Source: Chromatiales bacterium (GTDB taxonomy: Bacteria; Pseudomonadota; Gammaproteobacteria; CAMYNG01). Taken from it: a stretch of DNA of 42,500 nucleotides. Location of the stretch: contig JALTLF010000188.1 in NCBI GenBank assembly GCA_027005735.1, forward strand, positions 1 to 42,500. Reading direction: 5' to 3'. Numbering within the stretch: the stretch's first letter is position 1; each line of letters opens with the position of its first letter. A model generated the notes under the pieces. It saw only the letters and a list, made by a program, of their open reading frames with translations. It was not told where the DNA came from and did no database searches. The position numbers were made by a program, and so were the translations under genes. Below are positions 1 through 8,281 of this stretch, piece by piece.

Positions 1-1267
1 GGGGCAGGGTGCCCTCTCCCATGGGATTCGCCACCACCGACCAGAACCCGTGGGCCTCGCGCACCAGGTGGTTGAGGTTGTGCGCCAGGTGGAAGGCAAA
101 GGCCAGCGGCAGGTTGATGAAGGCCAGTGCGGCGAAGATCCGCCAGTATTCCGTAGCCGGCCTCGCCACGCGGCGTACCAGCCAGATGGTACCCGCGTAG
201 AGCATGACAATGAGCAGGATGCTGGCGAACATGCCGATGCTGAAGCTGGCCAGCAGGCGGCCGGAATCCCCGATGGCCATGGCCAGGCGGCTCATGAGGC
301 CCTCCCAGTAGGGCATCATGGTGAAACCATGAAACAGGGTCAGGGCCAGCAGACCGAGGGCGAACCAGGCCTCGTCGCGATGGGGCCGTGCGGCGGAGAC
401 GATTTCGCTGCCCACCCGTCGCAGGCGCCAGGCCACATTGTCGTGGGGACAACTCTGCGCGCAGGCACCGCAGGAGGTGCAGTAGGTACTCTGCTTCAGG
501 CTGCCCATGACGAGGTGCGTGGGGCAGGGTTCGATATCCTCGGTCCCGTGGTAACAGTCCAGGGTCTTGCACTGATCGCAGGTGGCCTGCTCGATGGGCC
601 GCAGGGCCAGGGGCGACATGCCGGCATAGGCCCCGAGGGTCCGCCCCACGGGGCAAAAGTAGCGGCAAAAGGCCTTGCGTTCATACACCGCCAGGGAAAC
701 GGTGGCCAGCACCACCATCAGCAGGGCGAGCAGCGCGGTGGCATAGGGGCTGACGGTGACGCCGACGCCAAGTTCAAGCCAGGTGAGACCGATGAACATC
801 CACAGGGCCGGCCAGATGTTGCGAAACGCGCGCGGCACGCGCAGATTGAGGCTGGCGGTCCTGCTGCCGCGGCGCCACAGGCGACGACGCACCAGCCAGC
901 CGGCCAGGCTGTCCCAGGGACAGACCGCGCACCACACCGTGCCGACGAAAAACACGCTGATCACCACCGCCGACCACCAGATGGTCCAGGTCAGCACGGT
1001 GGCGAGGTTGCGCTCCGGTACCGGGGTACCGAACAGGCCGGCGGCAATGACGAGCAGAAACACGGCCGCCATGGCGATCCGCAGGGAAACCAGCACCCAG
1101 CGGTGATGCAGCAGCCAGGCGAATACGCCCCGGTGGAGGGGCAGGCTGATCTCGCCACCGCTTCCTGCCTGCCCTGTCAACACCGGGCGCAGGCTCAGGG
1201 CCAGCATCCCGGTCATCAGCACCAGCACGGCCAGCACCCACTCCACCGGCAGGCCGGGGTGGACCAT
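1..1267 (-). CDS. NosR/NapH-like polytopic 4Fe-4S membrane protein (3' end beyond window)
   Basis: This frame is missing from the ORF track because its stop lies beyond the left edge; I translated it by hand. About 422 residues are visible, starting MVHPGLPVEW. It has several hydrophobic helices, the membrane-ferredoxin motifs WCAVCPWDS and CRYFCPVG, then two cysteine clusters (CDQCKTLDC followed by a lone CP, and CTSCGACAQSCP), then further helices rich in His. This is the architecture of NosR C-terminal / NapH / RdxA-type proteins, which are thought to pass electrons from quinol across the membrane to periplasmic acceptors. It is the last visible gene of the NapA-like operon and starts about 50 nt after the stop of the preceding gene. 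The start is uncertain: GTG codons lie a few codons upstream in frame. The exact function is inferred. Confidence 0.8.
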   Translation of the reverse strand, partial: MVHPGLPVEWVLAVLVLMTGMLALSLRPVLTGQAGSGGEISLPLHRGVFAWLLHHRWVLVSLRIAMAAVFLLVIAAGLFGTPVPERNLATVLTWTIWWSAVVISVFFVGTVWCAVCPWDSLAGWLVRRRLWRRGSRTASLNLRVPRAFRNIWPALWMFIGLTWLELGVGVTVSPYATALLALLMVVLATVSLAVYERKAFCRYFCPVGRTLGAYAGMSPLALRPIEQATCDQCKTLDCYHGTEDIEPCPTHLVMGSLKQSTYCTSCGACAQSCPHDNVAWRLRRVGSEIVSAARPHRDEAWFALGLLALTLFHGFTMMPYWEGLMSRLAMAIGDSGRLLASFSIGMFASILLIVMLYAGTIWLVRRVARPATEYWRIFAALAFINLPLAFAFHLAHNLNHLVREAHGFWSVVANPMGEGTLP

Positions 1268-1316
1268 GCCCCCGTCGGGCACGTACACCAGCCGTGTCAG
1301 GACAGCAGTCAGGGAA

Positions 1317-1925
1317 TCAGGCACCGGCGGTATCCTGGTGGTGGCGCTGGGCCTGCAGGCGTTGCAACCTGCGGCGTTGCAGGATGTTGACACCCACCAG
1401 GACAAGGGTGATGACGATCACCGCCGCGCCAATGGGTCCCACCGGCAGCGGCTTGCCGATGGTGATGGGGAAGTCGATGACATAGGGCTCGCCGTCGGAT
1501 TCGAACTCGGCACTGATGATATAGTCCCCTTCCTTGCTGAAGACGAAGCCCTGGCGGTAGATGCCATCGTCGATCTCCTGCACGCCGAGCACCTCCGGCT
1601 TACCGTCACTTAACCAGCCATCGTCACGCACCTTGAAGGTCACCTTGCCGACAAAGGGCGTACCGTCCTCGATGCGGCTGGCATAGAGATTCACGCGGCC
1701 GGGCTTGTTGGGCTCCGGGAAGGCGGGGAAGGCCATGAAGTTGACGAAGTACTTTCCGATCTGTGTTTCGATCTGCATTGCCGGTGGTGTGTTGGAGTCG
1801 TCACCGAGACTGTAGGAAGGGCGTCCGAGTACGTGGTGGGCCCATACGCTGACGGGCAACAGGGAGAAAAGAAAAACCATCAGCCACAAGGGACGTAACG
1901 CTCTGTTTCGCATCATCATCGTCAT
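1317..1925 (-). CDS. Exported, C-terminally anchored small periplasmic protein (FixH/YtkA-like, tentative)
   Basis: The track lists a 294-residue ORF, but the sensible start is the in-frame ATG giving MTMMMRNRALRPLWLM, about 202 residues, because a clean signal peptide follows with likely cleavage after VWA. The mature protein begins HHVLGRPSYSLG, carries a beta-rich region of about 120 residues, and ends with one transmembrane helix (GPIGAAVIVITLVLVG) and a basic tail. A periplasmic Ig-like domain plus a membrane anchor next to a CcoG/NosR-like ferredoxin gene recalls FixH/YtkA-type accessory proteins, but I do not recognise the family with certainty. The two leading His residues could bind a metal; this is speculation. 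It lies between a NapG-like and a NosR-like gene in one operon. The ATG cluster makes the exact start uncertain by a few codons. Confidence 0.72.
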   Translation of the reverse strand: MTMMMRNRALRPLWLMVFLFSLLPVSVWAHHVLGRPSYSLGDDSNTPPAMQIETQIGKYFVNFMAFPAFPEPNKPGRVNLYASRIEDGTPFVGKVTFKVRDDGWLSDGKPEVLGVQEIDDGIYRQGFVFSKEGDYIISAEFESDGEPYVIDFPITIGKPLPVGPIGAAVIVITLVLVGVNILQRRRLQRLQAQRHHQDTAGA

Positions 1926-1971
1926 GTCAAAGGCGTAGTATATGAGTGATCCAGAATGGCCTGTCATTACC

Positions 1972-2607
1972 TCAGCGCAGCTCGATTTTACGCCGCACGC
2001 CGATGCCGTGGTGGGCCACCGTGCCCTGGCTGCGATCGACGATACGGATCGGCAGGCTGGGTTCGGGACAGACCTCGACACACAGGCCACAACCCACGCA
2101 GCCCTTCTGCACCACCGGCCGGTAGAAGTTGCCGAACTCGAAGTCGATGGCCGAGGAACCCAGGGGACAGATCCCCACGCAAGCACCGCACACACCGGCA
2201 TCCACCCACGGATAACAGGCGACCCGATCGATCTGCGCCGTCCCCATATCCACCTCGCGGATGGGTGTCTCGGTCAGGGCCTCCGTGGGGCAGACCTCCA
2301 TGCACAGGCCGCACAGGATACAGGCCCGGTCTTCCGGGTTGATGTAGGGCGTGTTGACGCCGCCGGCGCCATCGTTGCGATGAAATTTCACCGCCTTCAC
2401 GGGACAGATCTCGCCGCACAGGCCACAGCCGATGCACGCCCCCCGGAAGGCGTCGGGATCCGGCAGGGAGCCGGGCAGGGGCACGCGGCGATGGGGATCC
2501 GCCTTTACCTCCGGCGCCAGCAGGCGCGCCAGTCCGAAGGGCAGCGCGGAGAAACCCGCCACGCCGGCAAAGAAGGCCAGCTTCTGCATGAAGGTGCGCC
2601 GTTTCAT
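1972..2607 (-). CDS. NapG-like periplasmic ferredoxin, four 4Fe-4S clusters
   Basis: 211 residues. The N-terminus MKRRTFMQKLAFFAG is Tat-like. Four cysteine clusters follow: CIGCGLCGEICP, CILCGLCMEVCP, a third in VCGACVGICP with an earlier Cys, and CVGCGLCVEVCP. This is the MauM/NapG family layout. NapG works with NapH to take electrons from menaquinol or ubiquinol and deliver them to periplasmic redox partners. The ATG overlaps the stop of the upstream napH-like gene by 4 nt, so translation is probably coupled. It is the second NapG-like protein in the operon; the other is encoded on the far side of the NapH-like gene. The physiological acceptor here is unknown. Confidence 0.85.
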   Translation of the reverse strand: MKRRTFMQKLAFFAGVAGFSALPFGLARLLAPEVKADPHRRVPLPGSLPDPDAFRGACIGCGLCGEICPVKAVKFHRNDGAGGVNTPYINPEDRACILCGLCMEVCPTEALTETPIREVDMGTAQIDRVACYPWVDAGVCGACVGICPLGSSAIDFEFGNFYRPVVQKGCVGCGLCVEVCPEPSLPIRIVDRSQGTVAHHGIGVRRKIELR

Positions 2608-3614
2608 GCCGCCTCGCCTGGATCGCTGTGGGCATCCGCCTGCCTGTTTTCCTGCCGCCGGCGGTATTCATGGCCGAGATGCCCCGGCCCCTGGAAGGGC
2701 TGGTCCTTGAAAGCGACCCTGAAGGTAAGTGCATCGGTGGGGCACACGGCAATACAGGCGGTGCAGTTGTTGCATTCCTGGCCAAAGCCGTCACGCAGGG
2801 GATCGAGACCGAACTGGCAGACCACATTACACTTGGCGCAGTCGTTGCACTGGCCCACCTTGCGCTGGATACGCAGGAGGCGGAAGCGGCCGAGCAGGGA
2901 GTACAGCGCCCCGCCCGGACAGACGTAACGGCAAAAGCCACGCCGCGTGACCATCAGATCGAAGGCCAGGGTCAGTATGAAAAACACAATACCGGCACCG
3001 AAGCCCCCCACGGCGATGGCATAATAGATCTCGCGACCAATGATCGCCGGCGGATAGACGGCGGCAAAGACCATGGTACCGCTGATGGCCGCGATGATGG
3101 TTCCCGCGGCCAGCACCAGGTACTTGAGCCGGCGATCCAGCTTGCGCCGACTCACCGGCAAGCCGGCCTTGCGCAACCAGGCGGCGAGGTTGTCGTGCAA
3201 CTCGTAGATGAGCGTCGCCGGGCAGATCCAGCCGCAGTACACGCGTCCCAGCACGAGCGTCACGGCGATGGGAATGAGCGCCGTGAGCAGGAAGGGCCAG
3301 TAGATGGTCAGGCCGGCGGCGGACTGACCCACCACCGCCAGCGGATCGCTGAGCTTGAGGCCGAACAGGGTCCCGGACCAGGTGGTGCCCTTGAGCGCAT
3401 TCAGATCGGTCACCGGATCGCTGACGAAGGGTGCCGTCAGGCGCTCCATGGCATCATAGATGGCCTTTTCATCCGGCGCGAGCAGGTCGTAGGCATGTGC
3501 CGCTTCATAGGTCTGGTAGAGATGCAGAAAGGGCAACAGGATGAGCATCAGGAAGACGATGCTCAGTGAAACCCACCGCAGCTTGTTGATGTGGCGTTGC
3601 CAGGTACGGCGCAT
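2604..3614 (-). CDS. napH-like: NapH-like quinol dehydrogenase membrane ferredoxin
   Basis: 336 residues. It has a first transmembrane helix at residues 15-35, a periplasmic insertion, further helices, and the paired membrane motifs YCGWICPATL and CRYVCPGG. Two C-terminal clusters follow (CNDCAKCNVVC and CNNCTACIAVCP). This matches NapH, the membrane partner of NapG. The periplasmic loop between the first two helices (about 80 residues, DLLAPDEKAIYDAMERL) is longer than in classical NapH as I remember it. It sits three nucleotides after the upstream ferredoxin gene and overlaps the next one. Electron entry from the quinol pool is the family role; that it feeds the NapA-like enzyme is inferred from the operon. 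Confidence 0.87.
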   Translation of the reverse strand: MRRTWQRHINKLRWVSLSIVFLMLILLPFLHLYQTYEAAHAYDLLAPDEKAIYDAMERLTAPFVSDPVTDLNALKGTTWSGTLFGLKLSDPLAVVGQSAAGLTIYWPFLLTALIPIAVTLVLGRVYCGWICPATLIYELHDNLAAWLRKAGLPVSRRKLDRRLKYLVLAAGTIIAAISGTMVFAAVYPPAIIGREIYYAIAVGGFGAGIVFFILTLAFDLMVTRRGFCRYVCPGGALYSLLGRFRLLRIQRKVGQCNDCAKCNVVCQFGLDPLRDGFGQECNNCTACIAVCPTDALTFRVAFKDQPFQGPGHLGHEYRRRQENRQADAHSDPGEAA

Positions 3615-3617
3615 GTG

Positions 3618-4199
3618 TCAGACAACCTTGCGTTGGTGATCGGGGATGATGCGGATGGCCTGCGGGATCTGGATGCAGGAACGCTCGCACAGACCACAAC
3701 CGACACAGGCATCGAGCACGTGGGGCTGCTCGAGCCTGCCCACACGGATGGCGACGTCCTGCAGCGGGCAGGCGCGATAACAGACACCGCAGGTCTTTCC
3801 CTGCCAGGACAGGCAGATGGTTCGGTCCACCCGCGCGCGGCCCATGCGTACATTCTGCATGATGGCCTCGGCCTCGCGTTCGATTGGCTGCAGGGCGCCC
3901 GTGGGACAGGCCTCGCCACACTTCATGCACAGGATACAGGCCTGCTCTCTCGGCACGATATAGGGCGTATCCAGCGAGGCGAGGCCGTTTTCGAACCGGA
4001 AAAACTTGATTGCCCGGTTGGGGCACACCTCGCCACACTTGCCGCAACGAATGCAGCGACTAAGGTAGTCGTCTTCCGGCAGGGCGCCGGGCGGCCGCAG
4101 AAAACGCACCGATACCCGCGGCGTCGCCCGGGCATGTAAGGGCGCCGCGGCCCCCACCGCACCGGCAATCAGCGTGTAGAGAAAATTCCGGCGCTGCAT
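3618..4199 (-). CDS. NapG-like periplasmic ferredoxin, four clusters
   Basis: 193 residues, starting MQRRNFLYTLIAGAVGAAAP, a Tat-like signal. The cysteine clusters are CIRCGKCGEVCP, CILCMKCGEACP, CGVCYRACP with an upstream Cys, and CVGCGLCERSC. The last cluster lacks the usual CP ending and reads CIQIP. It is a MauM/NapG-family protein, paralogous to the one at 1972-2607. It lies 84 nt downstream of the molybdoenzyme gene and 3 nt before the NapH-like gene, so it may be the direct electron donor to the catalytic subunit. That assignment is inference from position. Confidence 0.85.
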   Translation of the reverse strand: MQRRNFLYTLIAGAVGAAAPLHARATPRVSVRFLRPPGALPEDDYLSRCIRCGKCGEVCPNRAIKFFRFENGLASLDTPYIVPREQACILCMKCGEACPTGALQPIEREAEAIMQNVRMGRARVDRTICLSWQGKTCGVCYRACPLQDVAIRVGRLEQPHVLDACVGCGLCERSCIQIPQAIRIIPDHQRKVV

Positions 4200-4283
4200 G
4201 AGCTCACCCCGTGTGCGCGATCCATCGGCACGAAGCGGCGCCCTGCCGGCGGCCTTGCGCCACTTCGTGCCATGCCTTCATTA

Positions 4284-6983
4284 TCAGACTTTCTCGATAC
4301 GCGCGGCCAGCTTCTTGAAGTCCACCTGACCGGATACCAGATCCCACACGCGGCTCGAGGTGCTGTTGACCAGCCAGCGGTTCTTCTTCGGATCCGCCGA
4401 GTCGGCCACCGACAGGTTCCATGGGCTGAACATGTAGCCACGCGGAACCACGTTGCGCGCCGGCTTGACCAGGCTGTTGGTGCCCACCTGCGCCCTGGCC
4501 TCGAAGGAACCGCGCCGTGTCACCAGGCGCACCTTGTCGCCGTCCTTTATACCGAGGTCTTTGGCGTCTTCCGGGTGGATCTCCACGTACATCTCCGGCA
4601 CCAGCCGCCGCGTGGTGGGACTGCGGTTGGACTTGGCGGTATGGAAGTGCTCGTAGACCACGCCCAGGCCGAGCCAGTAGGGGTAACTGTCCTTGGGCAC
4701 CTCGTTCCAGGGCTTGCCGCGATGCGCCTCGTCGGGCAGATCCGGCGTCAGACCCATGTCCCGCGCCTGCTTGAGCAGGGGAATATTGTCGATGGTATAG
4801 ACACCCTCGCGGTGACCGAATTCCATCAGCTTGCGGGTGATCTCTTCGCGCCGGGAATAATCCTGCTGAACAAACTTCATGTGCACCTTGCCGTCCCGGG
4901 TGCGGAAATAACCGTAGGGGCGGTTCTCCCACCGGCCTTCCTGCATCATGTACCGTCGCTTGGTACCGCCCTTTTTGGCGATCTCATAGGTCGGCGCAGG
5001 CCACTGGATACCCCGGAGATCACGCAGCTGCTGATAGAGTGGCTTGCCATCCAGTTTTTCCACCTCCAGCATGCCCGTGAGATCGGTATCCGTGCCCGCC
5101 GAGGCCTCGACCACGGCGCGGAAGATCTCCTCGGCATCGTAGAAACCGTCCTCCTTGCGCTTCCATGGGAAGATGCGCTCGGCATCTAGCCCCAGCAGCT
5201 TCGCAATGGCGCGTCCCTTGTCGATGACCATGTCGAGGTCCGGGCGGCAACCGGGAGGCGGCTCGGCAGCCTTCTCCACGCGGTTGATGCGGCGCTCGGA
5301 GCTGATATAGACGCCATCCACTTCTCCCCAGGTGGCTGCCGGGAAGATAACGTCGGCATAGAGGTTGTTCGGCGCATGGCGATAGATCTCCTGCACCACG
5401 TTGAAGGTCTTCATCAGGGCCGGCCGCACCAGATTATCCTGATCAGGCAGGTCGATGTGGGTGGCATAGACGAAGAAGAAGGCCTTGACATCGTCCTTCA
5501 AGGCCCGCTCCATCATGCCAATCGCCATGCCCGGATTCTTGGAGTTCATGGCCTTGACCAGGTTGGCTTCGGGCACGTTCCACTGCTTCGCCATCCACTT
5601 GCGATGCTTTGCGTTCTTCAGCGGCATGTTGAAGGGCAGGCGTCCGGTGAGGCCGCCGGTGAAACGCTCACCCATGGCATTTGGCTGGCCGGTCATGGAG
5701 AAGGGCCCGCAACCCGGCTTGGCGAGGTTGCCGGTGAGGGTCAGCAGGTTGATGATGGCAATGACGTTGTTCTGCCCATGGATGTGCTGGTTGTATCCGA
5801 TGCCCCACATGATGATGACGCCGCCATAACCCTTGCCCTCGTGCTTGCCCTTGCTGCGTGCCAGGCGCTTGCGCGTGGCGTCGGCAAACATGCCGGCCAC
5901 CCGGCGGATCAGCTCGGGCGAGACATCATGGTTGGGCCCGCCCATGCGGTCCTGCACCTGCTCGGGGCTATAGTCCCGGAGAACACCCTCGGTATATTCC
6001 TTCCAGCCGGTGGTGTGGGCCTTGAGGAACTTCCAGTCGATGACGTCGGGGTGCTCCTTCAGCAGGACATGCGCAATACTGTTGAGGAAGCTGATGTCGC
6101 CGTTGAGGATCGGGACGTGCACCGAGTTGTCGGGATTGATGTCGGCGTAGCCCTTGGCGGTTCCGGTATAGCGGGGATCCACCACCACGGTGGGGATGTT
6201 GGCCTTGCGCTTGTAATCGGCGGCACGCCAGAAGATGATGGGGTGCGACTCGCGGGCATTGTGTCCGAAGTGCATGATCATGTCGCACAACTCGATGTCT
6301 TCATAGGCCAGGGGCGGCGTGTCCGAACCCAGGGTGGCGAAGTAACCCGTCACCGCCGAGGTCATGCACATGCGGGCATTGGCCTCGATGGTGTTGGAGC
6401 TCAACACGCCCTTCATGAACAGGTTCTCGAGGTACTGGCCTTCCATGGTGAGCTGGCCGGACCCGTACAGGCCGATGGAATTGCCGCCGTACTTTTTCGC
6501 CAGGTGGGCGATCTTGTGTGCCACCATTTCCTCGGCCTCTTCGTAAGGCACGCGCACGAAGTGTTCCTCGTCGAAGGAACCCTTGGTCTTGCTGACATAT
6601 TCCAGGTCGCCGTGGCCGGGCTTCTTCCATTCTTCCCACACGTCCTTGCGTACGTAGGGATCGCCCTCCATGCGGTCGACATAGATGGGCTCCGCGGCGG
6701 TCAGGCCCTTGATGCACTGCAGGCCATAGTTGGTGGGATGATCGCGGTCCGGGCGCATGGAGACGATCTTGCCGTTCTCCACCTGGATGATGGTGCCGCA
6801 GCCCACGCCGCAATACGGGCACTGGGCAATGGCGGTGGTGCGCTTGCCATGCGCTGGCGCCTCCGCGGGCGCGGCTTCCAGTTCGGGATTGGCGCCGACC
6901 ATGAGACTGGTGCCTGCCGCCGATCCGGTGATGAAGCTGCTGGTTTTCAGAAAATCCCTTCGGTTCATCTTGATGCGTTTCAT
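4284..6983 (-). CDS. napA-like: NapA-type periplasmic molybdopterin oxidoreductase catalytic subunit
   Basis: 899 residues. The Tat signal is NRRDFLK at residues 7-13. A 4Fe-4S cluster is formed by Cys55, 58, 62 and 90 (CPYCGVGCG ... CIKG). The expected Mo-ligand Cys is Cys206 in NARMCMTSAV, matching NapA's NARLCMASAV. Later NapA-like blocks include GIGYNQHIHGQNN, GPFSMTGQPNAMGER and LPFNMPLKNAKHRKW, then a C-terminal molybdopterin-binding domain. A good Shine-Dalgarno (AGGAGA) supports the ATG. It is longer than typical NapA (about 830 residues), and several active-site-region blocks differ (GHNARESHPIIFW versus NapA's GSNMAEMHPILW, both quoted from memory). Nitrate is the default substrate guess, but another oxyanion is possible. 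It follows the di-haem cytochrome gene and precedes three ferredoxin-type genes. Confidence 0.88.
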   Translation of the reverse strand: MKRIKMNRRDFLKTSSFITGSAAGTSLMVGANPELEAAPAEAPAHGKRTTAIAQCPYCGVGCGTIIQVENGKIVSMRPDRDHPTNYGLQCIKGLTAAEPIYVDRMEGDPYVRKDVWEEWKKPGHGDLEYVSKTKGSFDEEHFVRVPYEEAEEMVAHKIAHLAKKYGGNSIGLYGSGQLTMEGQYLENLFMKGVLSSNTIEANARMCMTSAVTGYFATLGSDTPPLAYEDIELCDMIMHFGHNARESHPIIFWRAADYKRKANIPTVVVDPRYTGTAKGYADINPDNSVHVPILNGDISFLNSIAHVLLKEHPDVIDWKFLKAHTTGWKEYTEGVLRDYSPEQVQDRMGGPNHDVSPELIRRVAGMFADATRKRLARSKGKHEGKGYGGVIIMWGIGYNQHIHGQNNVIAIINLLTLTGNLAKPGCGPFSMTGQPNAMGERFTGGLTGRLPFNMPLKNAKHRKWMAKQWNVPEANLVKAMNSKNPGMAIGMMERALKDDVKAFFFVYATHIDLPDQDNLVRPALMKTFNVVQEIYRHAPNNLYADVIFPAATWGEVDGVYISSERRINRVEKAAEPPPGCRPDLDMVIDKGRAIAKLLGLDAERIFPWKRKEDGFYDAEEIFRAVVEASAGTDTDLTGMLEVEKLDGKPLYQQLRDLRGIQWPAPTYEIAKKGGTKRRYMMQEGRWENRPYGYFRTRDGKVHMKFVQQDYSRREEITRKLMEFGHREGVYTIDNIPLLKQARDMGLTPDLPDEAHRGKPWNEVPKDSYPYWLGLGVVYEHFHTAKSNRSPTTRRLVPEMYVEIHPEDAKDLGIKDGDKVRLVTRRGSFEARAQVGTNSLVKPARNVVPRGYMFSPWNLSVADSADPKKNRWLVNSTSSRVWDLVSGQVDFKKLAARIEKV

Positions 6984-7004
6984 TTTGCTGTCTCCTGAAA
7001 ACGG

Positions 7005-7721
7005 TTAGTTCTTGCTCGGAACGGTACGCAGATAGGCAATGATGTCGTCGATTTCGCTCTCCGACAGGTTTGCCATGGCATCAGGACCGCTGAAACCCAG
7101 CATGCGCGTGTTGGAGCGTCCTTTCCTGATGGTCTCGCGAATGAAACCGTCGGTGGCCTTGGACAGGAAGCCCTCCTTGCCAATCGCGGTGCCCGTGCCC
7201 CCGGCCACATAGCCATCACCGTTCTCGCCGTGGCAGGTGGAACAGATCTGGTCGAACCAGAACTTGCCCAGACGGGGGTCGCCGTGGGATTCGGGCTCGG
7301 CGTCCACCTCGGCGGATCGATCCGGCAGCGTGGCATGGGAGCGCAGGAAGGCAACGATGGCCTCGATGTTCTTGCGGCCGAGGTGGGCGAAGGGCGGCAT
7401 GCCCGTGCCGGGCCGCCCGTCACGGATGGTCGCCAGCAGGAAACGGTCACTGGAGATGGACAGCAGCTCCGGGTTGGTCAGCGAGGGCGCAAAGCCGGGC
7501 TTGCCGATGCCGTCCGCCTGGTGGCAGAAAACGCAGTTCTGGTTGTAGAGGTCCTTGCCCTGCGCCGCAAGGGCCGGGTCGACCCTGGGGGGCGGCCCGG
7601 CGGGAACCGCGGCGGGCGCGGCCGCCTCTTTTTTGGGGGGTGCTTCGGATTCCTGCTGACAGGCACTGAGTATCAGTGCAAGGCCGGCAAGTAGTAACAG
7701 GGTAAACGCTGTTCTGGCCAC
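7005..7721 (-). CDS. Di-haem class I cytochrome c lipoprotein
   Basis: 238 residues with a GTG start behind a GGAG-type ribosome site. The signal ends in the lipobox LSAC, so it is probably anchored in a membrane through lipid. A Pro/Ala/Glu-rich linker precedes two class I cytochrome domains: CVFCH with a later MPPF Met ligand, and CSTCH with a Met candidate in NTRMLGF. It is the first gene of the operon, 21 nt ahead of the molybdoenzyme. NapB also has two haems but a different fold and no domains like these, so this is not NapB. The inferred role is electron exchange with the NapA-like enzyme, either as donor or as acceptor. Confidence 0.88.
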   Translation of the reverse strand: MARTAFTLLLLAGLALILSACQQESEAPPKKEAAAPAAVPAGPPPRVDPALAAQGKDLYNQNCVFCHQADGIGKPGFAPSLTNPELLSISSDRFLLATIRDGRPGTGMPPFAHLGRKNIEAIVAFLRSHATLPDRSAEVDAEPESHGDPRLGKFWFDQICSTCHGENGDGYVAGGTGTAIGKEGFLSKATDGFIRETIRKGRSNTRMLGFSGPDAMANLSESEIDDIIAYLRTVPSKN

Positions 7722-7963
7722 GATCTCCTCTCCTTATCCGCTGTGGGACCCATTGTTTTAGCCAAGCCTAGTACGTTTTCCGCGAATAAAAATGATCCAT
7801 GTCAGTTTTGTGCCATTAAATAGTATTTTATAAGCATATTCTAAATATATATGCAACATACTGTTTTTATTGAGATTTATATCCACGTGCGGGGAAATGG
7901 GGCGCAGGGAGGTAGCGACGAACGGGCGCTGGACAGGGGCAGCTGGGGTGAGTTCCAGGGAAT
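7722..7963. promoter_or_regulatory. AT-rich intergenic region upstream of the NapA-like operon
   Basis: This gap of about 240 nt is much richer in A and T than its surroundings (for example taagcatattctaaatatat). It must hold the promoter of the minus-strand operon, and it also lies downstream of the minus-strand PilZ gene. I looked for an FNR/ANR box (TTGATNNNNATCAA) and saw no convincing match. I could not place a single best -10/-35 pair. Confidence 0.45.
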
Positions 7964-8281
7964 TCAGGAGGACAGGCCGGCGCCCGCCCCGGCGGGACGC
8001 TCGCGAAACAGCTGCATCCCGACCCCCTCGTCAGAGGCATGCGCAACGCGGGCCCAACGCCGGTAGGTGCGCACGATACGCTCGTATTCCAGCGTGAAGA
8101 CCAGGGACACCACCTCGCCGGGACGCAACACCGGAGCGCGGGTGTGCAGGAAGACCCCGTCCGCGCTCAGGTTACTGGCATGACAGCGCAGGGGACTACC
8201 GCCCTCCCGGTAGAGGTAGGCCTTCACATGGGCGCCACGGCGGATGGTGTTGCGCCGCTCTGTCCAGTTGCGTTTCTTCAC
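7964..8281 (-). CDS. PilZ-domain protein (putative c-di-GMP receptor)
   Basis: 105 residues, little more than one PilZ domain. The N-terminal arginine motif is ERRNTIRR and the second binding motif is NLSADGVFL, matching the family's RxxxR and (D/N)xSxxG signatures needed for cyclic-di-GMP. The start is GTG; no better ATG exists in frame. It lies between the NapA-like operon and the cytochrome/porin cluster and is separated from both, so a regulatory link to either is only a guess. Confidence 0.82.
   Translation of the reverse strand: MKKRNWTERRNTIRRGAHVKAYLYREGGSPLRCHASNLSADGVFLHTRAPVLRPGEVVSLVFTLEYERIVRTYRRWARVAHASDEGVGMQLFRERPAGAGAGLSS

Noticed and set aside
50-1390. 446-residue plus-strand ORF
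   Set aside because: Antisense of the NosR-like membrane FeS gene, whose frame has clear helices and cysteine motifs; the plus-strand product is Gly/Gln/His/Pro-rich noise typical of GC-rich shadows.
5376-6998. 540-residue plus-strand ORF
   Set aside because: Antisense of the NapA-like gene; no family features.
7005-7721. NapB
   Set aside because: It has two CXXCH motifs like NapB, but these lie in two class I cytochrome domains with Met ligand regions and a lipobox, unlike NapB.
7722-7963. FNR/ANR box for the NapA-like operon
   Set aside because: No TTGATNNNNATCAA-like sequence could be found by eye; AT-richness alone is not evidence.
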